Program-made: the position numbers and the translations under genes | Assembly (NCBI GenBank): GCA_024752435.1 | Contig: CP103024.1 | Span: 620,001 to 684,000, forward strand | From: Allantophomopsis cytisporea | Lineage: Eukaryota; Ascomycota; Leotiomycetes; Phacidiales; Phacidiaceae | Length of the DNA: 64,000 nucleotides | Direction of reading: 5' to 3' | The notes under the pieces: model-generated | What the model was told of the DNA's origin: nothing | Seen by the model: only the letters and a program-made list of their open reading frames with translations | Databases searched by the model: none | In this document: piece by piece, positions 21,980 through 33,300 of the stretch | Position numbering within the stretch: the stretch's first letter is position 1 | Layout: every line of letters begins with the position of its first letter

Positions 21980-23124
21980 GATGTATGTGCATTTTTCTTG
22001 ATGTTCCGTAGATTGTTGCTGTCAAATGCCATATCTCAGTATTTATTCGAAATTAAAAAGGAAGTTTTATATGTAGAAAACGATCAAGATGGTGGAGATG
22101 GGTTGAAGAGGAAGAGAGGTGGAATCTAAAGCAATAGATGTACATATTATTATACTGTGAAATTCTCAAAGATTCTTACCATCTCACATTTCAATGTTGA
22201 CTGCCACGCATTGGGGCTATATCCTCAAGAATATAGGTACTGATTCACGACTAAATTGATAACGGCGACGGGCTCAAAATGTGCCTTCATCTGGTTATAA
22301 CAACAAGCAATGAAGACGAAATTTCTGTCGACACCCAGCACACAATACCATGTTGAAAACGACGAATGCAATTGTACTGTTCGTTCATATGACCATCAAC
22401 AACGACTTCGCTGTCATCTGATCTCGAGCCAGAAGCACATTCGCACCGTATTTCCCTCAATCTGACGCCAAACTTGTCTTTGGTTATCCCCAGCTTAGCT
22501 ACTATCTACGTGCAGGAACTGAATTGATCTAGTAGATTAAGGCGTTACCCTTCATTGGGTATAGTTGTTGTGTTGCTGGTGAAATCGCTCGCAAATTAAC
22601 ATATGAATGACTCCAATGTTGGAAAGATGCAGTCTGAAGCATATGCTTGAAGGCAACATCACACTCACCCCACCCAATTGGACACCCGTGAGTTCAATTT
22701 GGAACTCAACCCCGAAAGTCAATATTTTTTGTTTTTTTTTTTTTTTTTTTGACGCCCCGCCAAATACGTCGTATCGAGTGACCCAGACTCGTTGTTGTAC
22801 TTTCCAGGGCGTGTGTGAGTTTATTCAGTGTGGACAACAACCCACTGCGCCACACATCGCTTTGTCCTCGTCGTCTGGATGTTCCGTGATGTGGCTAGTG
22901 ATTGAAGGCTTGATATGTACAGAGAGAGTGCACGAGTTGGCGGGCGCGCTAATACCAAGATCTCCAGATGTGCCCCGCACTTATAGCTTGATCGGTTGAT
23001 CGGTTGATCATATGTATGGTCCTCTGCTCGCTTGACAGTCGTTGACGTACGTGATTGAATCTGGGTGGGGGATATGCGTGCAAGTGTGATAGTTGGACAT
23101 GTATGGCGATCATGGGACGTGTGT

Positions 23125-23154
23125 GAGGAGGAGGAGGAGGAGGAGGAGGAGGAG
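23125..23154 (+). repeat. GAG trinucleotide repeat, 10 copies
   Basis: Ten perfect GAG units in non-coding DNA upstream of the repeat-rich protein gene. Confidence 0.9.
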
Positions 23155-24120
23155 TCGATGAAGAGCGTTGTCACGGTTGGGTACATGGTCTGCGGAAGAG
23201 ACAAATGTTACTTTACTCTACTCTCTTTCTTCTCGGGGGGATTTTGTCGTCCACATACATACATAAGGATCAAGTATTTCTGATGAATTGGGACCTTAGA
23301 ATAGACTGCTCGGGCTGGATGCCACAGTCTATTCTTCTATTCTTCAGTACAGCAAGAACGCAGAGAATCTCGTCTTTCAGCCCAACTGCAACATGCGCTC
23401 ATATTCTACAAGTAGGTGCCAATCACAGCAAAGAGGATCATCCCCATCAACATCCCCATGCGCCCTTCGTATACAGTCCTCGTCCAAGTCTTGTTTTTCA
23501 TCTTTGATTTCTCTGTTGACTCGGCCATGCAGCATACTGCTTGCAGCCACAACCCAGAGCTCCCCTGAACAACAGATCAGCTAAGCTTAGGACTTACATG
23601 AGCATAATGTAGGTACGTCTCTACCTGTACTCTACCCTGCCTTACCCTCCCTGCCATATCCTCCCTGCCATACCCTACCCTAACATATTCGAATATTCAT
23701 AGGGTACGTACCTCACCTAGACGCCTAGACACTGTAGGATACCCAGACTCACCTCACTTTCCCTGCTCTTCGCTATCTCCTAGGTCAATTGTTGTTAGGT
23801 TGTCCCCTCCCAAGCTAATTGATGTCCTCACACCTCGTGCTTGATTGGTAGAGGTAGCAGGTAAGGTAGGGAGGGTAAGATAGTTTCCTCTGCCCGCCAT
23901 GACACAACAGCCTAAATGCCCTCCAACACCGCCGCACGACTTCCGTCTGGTATCGGTCCCACAAAGCACGCGTCAAAGAACACAGCAAAAAGCTAAGGCA
24001 GGTCAGTGATGAGAAAAGTTGGCAGCTGGCCAGCTTTTCCCATAATATACGAGTACATCTTCATACACATACGGTTTCATGCTTTACGTGAAGAAGAAAG
24101 GTAGAATGAATATTCTACTT

Positions 24121-24192
24121 ACCTACATACATACATACATACCTACATACATACATACCTACATACATACATACATACATACATACATACAT
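24121..24192 (+). repeat. ACAT/ACCT tetranucleotide microsatellite
   Basis: About eighteen tetranucleotide units, mostly ACAT with interspersed ACCT, in non-coding DNA. An open frame reading through its reverse strand (MYVCMYVC) is an artefact of the repeat. Confidence 0.95.
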
Positions 24193-24840
24193 GTAAAGTG
24201 ACACTGGAAATGTCCCCGTGCTATGTTCTCTTCCCATTTGACATGGATTTCCCCGCAATCAGTCGAAATACTAAAGATTAAATCCCAAACAATTCTCCAA
24301 CTATTGGATCTTTGAATCCTACCTGGTGCCCCACCATACAAGTAGTCCAGACAATACAAATGCAGCTGGTCCATGACAGGTGTGGCTTGAAAGGTAGGCG
24401 GGAGAAGGTGCATGTCCAGCCTTTTGCTTTCTGATAATGACGCCACACCTGGGTAAAGCATCTCATCGTCATATCGTCATCTGAGCTCCATGATAACCGC
24501 CAACACTCCACCACGTCTACTGTACCAATTCCGCATGTGGTCGAATTCCCATACAGTAAGGAAATACTAGCCTATTCTCTCACCAGTGCATCATACCTGA
24601 GGAAATGCTTGCTTGGTATCACTCATTCCGCGGCAAGGAAAGTATATTTGATATCCTGTCCCCTCGTGCGTCTTGCTCCTCTCTCTTCCCTTTCCTCTCT
24701 CTATTCATATTTACAAGATATTCTACCATTTCACAACAACTTTAATTTCAGATACCCAAGAACTATTTTGGATTATTCCTCTCCGGATATCACGACCATT
24801 TCGATAAAAATCAACACACCATATTTGTATCGACGCAAGC

Positions 24841-27800
24841 ATGCAGGCTATTAAGAACCTTCTGTAAGCTCCTCCGACATGATGATATGAGTTATAAGTG
24901 GTTTCTAATATCACACAGGAATCCTGGCGGCAAGGAAAATGACGAGTTGCTATATGGTGACAGAAAGGAGCTCACTGGGGAAAACCTTGGTGGCTCTGGA
25001 AACCAAACCACTACTTCTACAGATCCTGGTACGGGCATTGTCGGGAGTGAAAGCACTTCAAGAGCTACAGACGCGAACACAGCTACAGGGACTGGATTGC
25101 ATAATACCACCGCCGGTACAGGAAGCAATGATCAAAGTAGCACCGGCACCACGACTACTAGCGGACCCCATTCTTCAAACCTGGCAAACCGCGCAGACCC
25201 AAGAGGTATTTCCCTCCAGGTCTAACGTACTCAAGAACTTCTAGCTAATTCATTAAAGTTGATACCCATCAAGATACAAGCCGCCATGCCACGAATACTA
25301 CAGGAGCAGGAGTCGGGAGCACTCAAACAGCAAGTTCCAACCCCTACAGTAGCAAACAAGTAGATCCGCGTTTGGGCGGCTCAAACACCCAAGCAACATC
25401 CTTCCCAGCCTCTACAGCGGATCAGACGGGCAGTGGATACAGCAACCCAACCAACATTGAGGGAGCAACTCGCACTTCTGGCGGAAACACAGAGAATTTG
25501 AACAACCCAATTAACACCGGACACACTTCCGGTAGTGGACACAATCTGGGGCGTGATGCCGCTGCCCTTGGCACCGCTGGTGCTGTTGGAGAGGGTGTTC
25601 ACCACCACAGAGAGAATGAGCGGGGAGTATCCGGTACTGGGAACACAGCTGGTGTGGGATACGGTAACACAGGAAATACCTCTTCTACGACAGGTGCAGG
25701 ATATGGCAATACCACTTCCACAAGTGGACCACATGCTTCTAATTTGGCGAACAAGGCGGATCCAACGGTTGGTAAGTTGTCTGACCCATTCCTTCAATAT
25801 GATTTTCAGGTGCTTTCATCCGACACCGAGCCTAGCTGACATCACAGATTCTGATCGAGATGGCTCAAGGACACTTGGAAGCAACACCAACACCGGAGCA
25901 ACCGGCCATGACAGCCACTCCCATTCTCATTCCCATGGTACCGAAAAGGCTGCGGCCGGCGCCGCAGCAGCGGCAGCAGTTGGAAGTCATCAACACAACA
26001 CAACTGGTACGGGCGCTGGATACACAGGCACAACGCCGTCCGGGCAGTCCTCATCTTATCATGGTGGACCCAAGGGCACAGCCGTAGGACCCCATGAAAC
26101 GTCGACGGCCAATAGGTTAGATCCAAATGTGTCGGACAATGCGAACATGCCTCCTATCGAAGATGCCTCTCAGCATCATCCTGAGACTGGCGGTGGAGCT
26201 GAAAGCGCAGATTTGGCCCACAAGGACACCAGTAAGCTTACCGGCAGTGAGAAAGCTATTGGTAAGGAGGAGCACCTGGCTGGGGGTACAGGTAGCGGAC
26301 ACCATTATGGTAGAGACGCAGCCGGCGCCGGTGCTATTGGTGCTGCTGGATATGAAGCTGAGAAGCATCATGGAAAGCATGACAACACAACTACCGGCAC
26401 TTCTGGATACGAAGCTGAGAAACATCATGGAAAGCATGACAACACAACTACCGGCACCTCTGGAGCCTCTCATTCTACTTCCAACGACCACCACTATGGT
26501 CGCGACGCAGCTGGCGTAGGAGCTGTTGGAGCTGGAGGTTATGAGGCGAACAAGCACATCAAGAGTCACGAGAGTGGAACTTCCACAACCTCTGCTGCTT
26601 CAACAGGCCCGGTGCACAGCTCCAAAATCCTTAATGTCCTCGATCCACGAGTAAAGACTACCGGTATTGGCGCCACAAAGGAAGCTAAAGAGGCTGAAGC
26701 ACAACGCGTGAAGAGTCATGAGAGTACCACCGGCAATGAACATCATTATGGTCGTGATGCCGCTGGGGTAGGTGCCGTTGGAACAGGAGCTTATGAGGCA
26801 GACAAGCATCACAAGAGCCACAACCAAGAGTCTGTTATCTCTGATTCTACAGCAACCAGCGGAAAGGACCGTCACCACGGCAACACCTCCAGCACTGATA
26901 AAGACCACCACTATAGCCGTGACGCCGCCGGTGTTGGAGCTGTTGGCGCAGCAGGCTATGAAGCCGATAAGCACCACAAGCACCATGAAGCCGAGAAAAG
27001 CGCAACAGCAGCTACGGGACCAACTGGCTCCTATGCTACCACTGATTCCGCTGCATACTCATCAAGCAAAGGCATGTCCAACCGCAATGCATATGCTGAT
27101 CCAGTTGCCCGAGACACGAAAGGCTTCGGTGCCTCATCAGACACACATGGCGAGCACCCGATCAGTGGTACAACCAACAAAGACCACCACTATGGTCGAG
27201 ACGCAGCTGGCGTAGGTGCAGTTGGTGCCGCAGGCTATGAAGCTGAGAAGCACCACGGCCACCATGGTGTAGAAGGAGATACCAACAAGTCCCTCCCTAC
27301 TGCACCTGGAAACCATGGCATTGGAACGGGTGCTGGTACTCAAAACGCTCTTACGGACCGAACACGCCAGACGGAAGATCCTGAACTCGAGAAGAGTCTA
27401 CGACTTGGTGATAAATTGCACGGCGTTGAGCGTAATCGCGGTGTCGCGAGTGGTGCCACTACTGGTGATTCGCCATCTACAACTTCGGGTCACCATTATG
27501 GCCGCGACGCTGCTGGCACTGGCGCAGTTGGGGCCGCAGGCTATGAGGCCGAGAAGCATCACGGCCACAGCACCACTGGCACGGGAAGCCACAATATCAC
27601 TAGTACCTCTAATACTGGAACAACCCACGACTCTAGTGATCGTAACCGCCTTCACAAGGATCCGCCAGCTTCACACCCTACATCCGGCCTTACAGGTGCT
27701 GGTACCGGATATGGCGACAGCCCATCTGGTTATGGCAAGACATCTACCGGTACAGGTTATGATGAGACCTCCAGTGGTAACTATGGTGCTGCAACAGGTC

Positions 27801-27994
27801 AGTCTGAGTATGGACAATCGAAAGTCACGCCTCGCACTGAGAAGGGTGTAACTGGTGGCCAGCATGTTGTTGATGGTGCTGGTGGTGTTCCTGGTGGCAA
27901 GGAGGCGAGGAAAGAGATGGTTGAGCAGGGGGAGCGTAACTTGGATGGCAAGACTGGTGTTGAGCACTCAGGTGAGGGAAGAAGAGTTCTCTAA
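24841..27994 (+). CDS. Repeat-rich hydrophilic disordered protein (hydrophilin/LEA-like)
   Basis: No catalytic domain is recognised. Four exons: 24841-24863, 24919-25205, 25259-25771 and 25848-27994. The total of 2970 bases gives 989 residues. It starts MQAIKNLLNPGGKENDELLYG. The body is Gly/Thr/Ser/His-rich with no signal peptide or membrane segment. Two repeat types alternate. Type A, HHYGRDAAGVGAVGAAGYEA followed by EKHH, occurs six times plus one degenerate copy (HNLGRDAAALGTAGAVGEG). Type B is a DP-centred linker: HSSNLANRADPRVD, HASNLANKADPTVDSDRDGS, SKILNVLDPRVK and others. Introns 2 and 3 both fall just after the DP of a type B unit. A 57-base tandem duplication lies at 26348-26461. 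The extreme hydrophilicity fits hydrophilin or stress-protectant proteins, but this is inference. A structural or surface role is not excluded. Confidence 0.82.
26348..26461 (+). repeat. 57-base tandem duplication inside the repeat-rich gene
   Basis: Units 26348-26404 and 26405-26461 encode the same 19 residues (GYEAEKHHGKHDNTTTGTS). They differ at only three third-codon positions (TAT/TAC, AAG/AAA, ACT/ACC), all synonymous. This indicates a fairly recent duplication kept under protein-level constraint, or ongoing conversion. Confidence 0.9.
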
Positions 27995-29273
27995 GTGGGT
28001 GATGATGTGTTATGATCTGACTTTGGCTTGATTCGGATTCAGTTGGTGTCGCTTCGGCTGCGTGGACTTGACTTGGTTGATTTTGCGAGTTTGGAGTTCT
28101 TGTATTGCTGAGCTTATTGATTTCCTAACTATTTGTGGCCCATTGACTATTGTGAACATAATCGTAACGGCTTTTCTACCTGTGAGTTCATGCTCTCTTG
28201 TTATCCTGATACTATGGGATAAGAGATGGGGCAGCAAGCAACATGCCTTCGACCTTAAGGGATTTGAATCAATTGAAATCTATAAAAGGAAGCCATTGTC
28301 TGGGACATCTCAAGCAAGTCATCTACTACCGGCCAACTTGCCACATTTAGTCTGTGTGCGGACCATATACGTACTTGACCAAGTTACTTTTCTGTATGGT
28401 TATCATTGTTCTAGAGCTGCTCACCATATATGGCATCACCACAGAATCAACCTTGTGCAATGACAGTATGGAAGTTTACGTGGTCAGCACATATCTCAAG
28501 ATTCGGCACAGCACACGTCACTACGAAAGCGCAACTATCTCCTTAATTGGGAACAAAGCTGGTGGCTGTTCATATACAGGCTATATCATGTCGTGCGCGC
28601 ATCTGACGAGGCCTGAACAGGCGTGCAAGTCGTCTTACCTATCGTCCAAGCGTTGTCAAGAGTGTGCGAGGGGATGGTGATAATTTCTTGAATAATGCTA
28701 TCCTATTCATATTGTAGTGGACATTTCCGGAATGATCATGGAGTTTACTTCCAGAATTTAGTTCCCATTGACTCTTAACATACCAGCTGAAGCGACTAGA
28801 TAGAATTGTGGAAGATGTGGAGTCAGTGATGTATGGAAGGAAACATGCGGGGATGCTATTACGTAGAAGTCATAGTTAGATAAATATGGTTTGTGTTTTG
28901 ATTATTTAGCAATGCGATGACTCTGGAGAATAAAGGCTTCATGAAGCCTCAAGTCCATATCTTACGTGCAGTTAACTCGTTACTTCAGAGGAAGGACATA
29001 ATGACAAGTGCTTGAAGATGGTATATAATAAAATTGATACATCGAAAATGTTAAATGTTAAATATCAAGTATAGTCTCTATCACGCATAGTATCTATCTA
29101 CCCCAAACTCCCATAAATGCTAATTTAACATGGCTGTTGAATGCCTTTGCCAATGCCACCTTTTCCAAACACCTTTTTATAAATGCAGTATCCCAATTCA
29201 ATCCCCCTTCGACATCTCGTCATACACATATATACAACATTTTCACCTGAGCCAGATAGCTTAGCTAGCTAGC
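27995..29273. other. Convergent intergenic region
   Basis: 1.28 kb between the 3' ends of the plus-strand repeat protein and the minus-strand adenine deaminase. It should hold both terminators and untranslated regions. No gene seen. Confidence 0.5.
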
Positions 29274-30350
29274 TTACTGGGAAGTAGCAGCATACCACTT
29301 CTCAATCTTCTCCCGCACAACCTGCTTACGGCTCTCGTCACACCAAGAACCATTGATAGAAGCAAGGGCAATACCCTTCCACTCCTCCCAGGAGAGGCTG
29401 AAAGCCTCCTGCACGGCACAGTAGTTGTCCAAGATGTAACCACCAAAGTATGCTGGGTCATCGGAGTTGATAGAGAATTGAATACCCTCGTCGAGGAACT
29501 TTCTAATTGGGAGCTCGGAAACCGCCTTGACACATCTGAGGCGCACATTGGACAATGGGCACATAGTGATGAGAATCTTCTCCTCGGCGACACGCTTGAG
29601 GAGCGCCTCATCCTGAATGAGTCTGATACCGTGGTCGATACGCTCAGTACGGCAGACATCGAGGGCGCGAGAGATGTAGGTGCTGTCACCCTCCTCACCA
29701 GCGTGTGCAGTGCGTCGCAGACCAGCTGCGTGGGCACGGTCGTAAACCTCTCTGAAGATCTCAGGTGGGAAGCCGACCTCGCTGCTGTCAAGACCGATAC
29801 CTGCAACGGTGCCGTCGGAGAAGTGACCGAGGGCATCGGCCTCAGCGTAGGTGGTGTTGGCCTCGGAGGCAGGGAGATGGCGAAGGAAGCAGAGAATGAG
29901 CTTGGAGGTCAAGCCAAAGTCCTTCTCGGCGCGAGCCTGGGCCTTCGTGAAGCCGGTGACTACCGTCTTGTATGCAATGCCGCGCGAGGTGTGTGCTTGT
30001 GGGTCGAAGAAGATCTCCGCGTGTACAACGCCGTCGGTGTGTGCCTTGAGGAAGTATTCGTATGCGAGGTCTTCAAAATCACCCTCGTGGAGGAGAACCG
30101 ACATGCCAAGGTAGTAGTAGTGAAGGAAGTCATTGAGGTCGGTGAAGTTCTCATAACGCTCGTTCAATGTCGCGACAGAGGTGAAGGCTGCATCTTCCTT
30201 CTCGGCGCCAGAACCTGGGCCAGGGAGGACGATGTTGTTCTTTTGCGCGAGGCGAAATTCAAGAGCTGGGGAGAGGGATCCCTCGATGTGAAGATGGTGC
30301 TCACACTTAGGAAGAGTGGAGAGGTGCTGGTGGACGGTGGATTGGCACAT
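29274..30350 (-). CDS. aah1: Adenine deaminase, Aah1-type
   Basis: Zinc enzyme of the adenosine/AMP deaminase fold that converts adenine to hypoxanthine plus ammonia in purine salvage; cytosolic. Intronless, 358 residues, the normal size. Metal and catalytic motifs in order: PKCEHHLHIEGSL near the N-terminus (HxH zinc ligands), TAHAGEEGD (His ligand and catalytic Glu), ERIDHGIR, and FSINSDDPAYFG (zinc-binding Asp). The FLRHLPASEA segment and the LPKCEHHLHIEGSLSP start match fungal Aah1 rather than true adenosine deaminase. The start ATG is the first in frame and is followed at once by the conserved N-terminus. A long open frame on the opposite strand is a composition shadow. Confidence 0.92.
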   Translation of the reverse strand: MCQSTVHQHLSTLPKCEHHLHIEGSLSPALEFRLAQKNNIVLPGPGSGAEKEDAAFTSVATLNERYENFTDLNDFLHYYYLGMSVLLHEGDFEDLAYEYFLKAHTDGVVHAEIFFDPQAHTSRGIAYKTVVTGFTKAQARAEKDFGLTSKLILCFLRHLPASEANTTYAEADALGHFSDGTVAGIGLDSSEVGFPPEIFREVYDRAHAAGLRRTAHAGEEGDSTYISRALDVCRTERIDHGIRLIQDEALLKRVAEEKILITMCPLSNVRLRCVKAVSELPIRKFLDEGIQFSINSDDPAYFGGYILDNYCAVQEAFSLSWEEWKGIALASINGSWCDESRKQVVREKIEKWYAATSQ

Positions 30351-33300
30351 TTTGCTGGTGTTGTGATATATAATTGTTGTGCTTGATAGAATATTCTTGG
30401 TAGGCGTATTTTGTTGATAAGTTTCTTATCGGGATTTCTTATCGATATCTTCTCAAGGGGTTTCCGGGGAAGTTGAAGAGCCAATTGAAAGGGCAAAAGG
30501 AGTAAAAAAAGTAGGTTTAAAAGGAAAGCAGTAGAGAATGCTTGCAGAAGATTATTTATGGTCTGCAACAAACGTAAAGGGGTCAAGGGCTTAAGAAGAC
30601 AACTTCATAGATGGAGAAATTCACGATGTTTTTCGAGAGGATCTCTGCGCAAGACGCAATTTTTTCAGTGGAAGCGATTAAGCTATGGCTGTATGCAGGG
30701 TAGAAGTGATTGGCATTCGGCGACCTCCGGCCTCAAAGGTATTCATTCTTAGACGACTGTATAAATTTTAAGAGAAAAAGGCCTGTGTCAAAGCCTTCAT
30801 GAAACCTTTTCCTTTTTAAACTTCTACACATCTTGTAAATCTGGACTCCAAAGATTTGCAAGTGAGACTTTCTAGTCGGTGTGTCTGTTCTCGTCGTCAA
30901 CAGAGCGATTCAGGGAAAAGACTATCGAACATCCAATCTTCGGCGTGCCATGCGTTTGTACGAGTACACAAGGATGAGTTGATAAAGAAAAGAAGAGACA
31001 TGAGATACTTAAGTTCCTCCAGGAGTAGGCTTACGGAACACAACTAATGACAAAAATTCAAATCGATCGAAGTGTTCCCCGTTATCCTGTATTTCTATTG
31101 GAGTACGTACTTGATTCAAGGTTTGCTTGGAGCAATACATATGTATGGATGTCTGTCTGTATGTAGCTCCGAATAATGAATCATTCAAACTTCAAGGATG
31201 AAGAAAAGGGAAAAGAGGGCGAGGCTTTGTGGGCCATGGTCGTGATGGCTCGAGCGAGCACATACATATGTACATACATATGTACGTACATTCCATGCGT
31301 ATGGCACTTCTACATATGTAACTCTCAATTCAAATAAGGGCATCTCCGATGATAATGGAGATCTTTCGGTAGAAGACAATTCCCATGCGATTGGCGGAGA
31401 TGTCAATAATTCCTCGCCCAGAAATTCCACCATAAAAATACGGCAAAGGGACCGAGAAACCGCACTACTTGTACACCAGCAATCGCGAATTCTGCAAAGC
31501 TCACGTGTGACCAAAGTGCGAACTACAAAGTAAAAGAGGGGTGGATATTCCCCGTGCACCCATAATGGTCTTGGGACAATTCTTCTAGCCAGCCCTTTCG
31601 GAGCATTGCTGCATCAGCAGTATCTCTTGCATAATACCTCCTGCATGCTTCACCCAATCTTTCACGTCCACATGTGCAGATAGTAGGATTAGATATGAGA
31701 CAAGATGCTAGCAGGTTGAGCTCCCGTGTACAAGTAGAGGATTTGCCATCAAAAAATACTAGACGCATGTATGTATGTAAGTATGTATGTACATCTCCGC
31801 TGGATAAAGAAAGAGTAGATGCGCATGATCTGTATATAGCGCCTGTGCAGAGGAGCAGTTTGTACTTCATTCCTCAACCAACTACAGCGTTCATATTCAT
31901 ATGTATTTCACTACCCCTCGTCTCAAGGGCCAGCATCATCAAACCATGATTCTACCAAGCTGTTCATTATGACAACGAGGCGCAAACCCCCGATCAAGAA
32001 CGGTCATCCATATGCATATCCGTAACCATGGGAGCAGCTCAACAGGCACTCGATGTTTCAAGTCAATTACGTATTTCCTCTTCCGTTCATGTATTGACAC
32101 TACTTCTTGCTACCCCTCGGTCCACTGCCGAATGTCAGACCGCATTGATATGCAAAATCGGAGCTGTCCAGGAACGATCTGCGGCACTCAAAAGCATCCT
32201 TCAAAACGCGTAACGCAAGTTTTGCCTCTCGGAAGGACGCCATTTGTTCTTCATGCGACTTCTAATCTAGAAGCAGGCAACGTGGTCCCGCGTATATGTA
32301 CTATTCAAAGTAGTAGTATTACTAATTTCGGGGCAGTTGCTGCGGGTGAGCACTGTTGATATTCAAAACAACATGGTATCAATATCCACATTCAGTCAGT
32401 CCACCGCAACACAGGTCTAAGTCCTTCGTACTGCCTGAGGAATTTGGCACGGAGCTTTTGGCTTGGGTGCTCTATTTATCCTGTCATACCGCTCTTAGAA
32501 TTCTCTGCAATATTGTCATGCTTATCCATCCGTAGCAACATGTCCTTGAAAGTGGTGCTCGAGTGGGGTTACACATTTGAGCTTCTTGCGAAATACGGAA
32601 TGGAATATCCGTATGGAAGAGTGTAAATTATGCAAAGATGAGCAGCAAGAGGAGCTATGGTTATATATAGACAGGAGACAATACATTTCTTTGGTCTTGA
32701 ATACTATTTTCATCGATCCCAGCTTTCCTCTCAAGAAATACCCAATGGATGATTGAGGCATACTGCTCCGCATTGTACCTGAAAAGGAACCGCATGAGAC
32801 ACCATGTATTCGGGGTGGTTTGCATGTGGCGTTGTGTAACAACGGCGGTAGAAATATTTCTACTTGCAGGTCTTACTTCGTCGGAAGAGGGAAAGAAGAA
32901 CTAACAATGTGTCAATTTGATTTGGGGTTGCTTTTGAAGATGTGCTACATTGTGCTTCATGGATAATATCCGGCTCAGAATATCAACAAACACCATATGC
33001 CTGCACGGTGAGATTGTCAGAGTTGCCGGCTCGGCCTCATGTTGGATGATCTTCATGAAGGTAAAGAGAGGCATCCCAACAATTGCCTTTCCTCTGCCCA
33101 TTCTCTTACTCACCCGACCCATCCTCAATACATAATGACAGGAAAGTGAGGGTACAGCACTATCGTCACAGTGGGCATAATAATTAGATTGCATGCCCAT
33201 TCACCTACCGACACTCTCAAGCTCCGCTTCATATCCGTATCCGTGCCATAAAACGTAGTCTGTATGCCAAGCCCTACGGCGGGCATGGTTCAAGGCTTGC

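Larger units (their letters stand above)
21980..24840. other. Long intergenic region with microsatellites
   Basis: 2.86 kb without a supportable gene. It contains a 19-base poly-T (22732-22750), a GAG repeat (23125-23154), a pyrimidine-rich C/T stretch around 23620-23690 and an ACAT tetranucleotide repeat (24121-24192). One CCCCT motif (near 24659), the core of a stress-response element, lies about 180 bases before the downstream start. The long regulatory space suits a condition-specific gene, which is inference. Confidence 0.5.

Noticed and set aside
23620..23695. CCCTACCCTAAC-like stretch resembling telomeric repeats
   Set aside because: The units are irregular (CCTGCC, CCATA) and no run of CCCTAA is present; it is a C/T-rich low-complexity region.
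29478..30386. 302-codon open frame on the plus strand over adenine deaminase
   Set aside because: Pure antisense shadow of an intronless, highly biased gene; composition is Val/Gly/Glu-rich as expected for a mirror frame.
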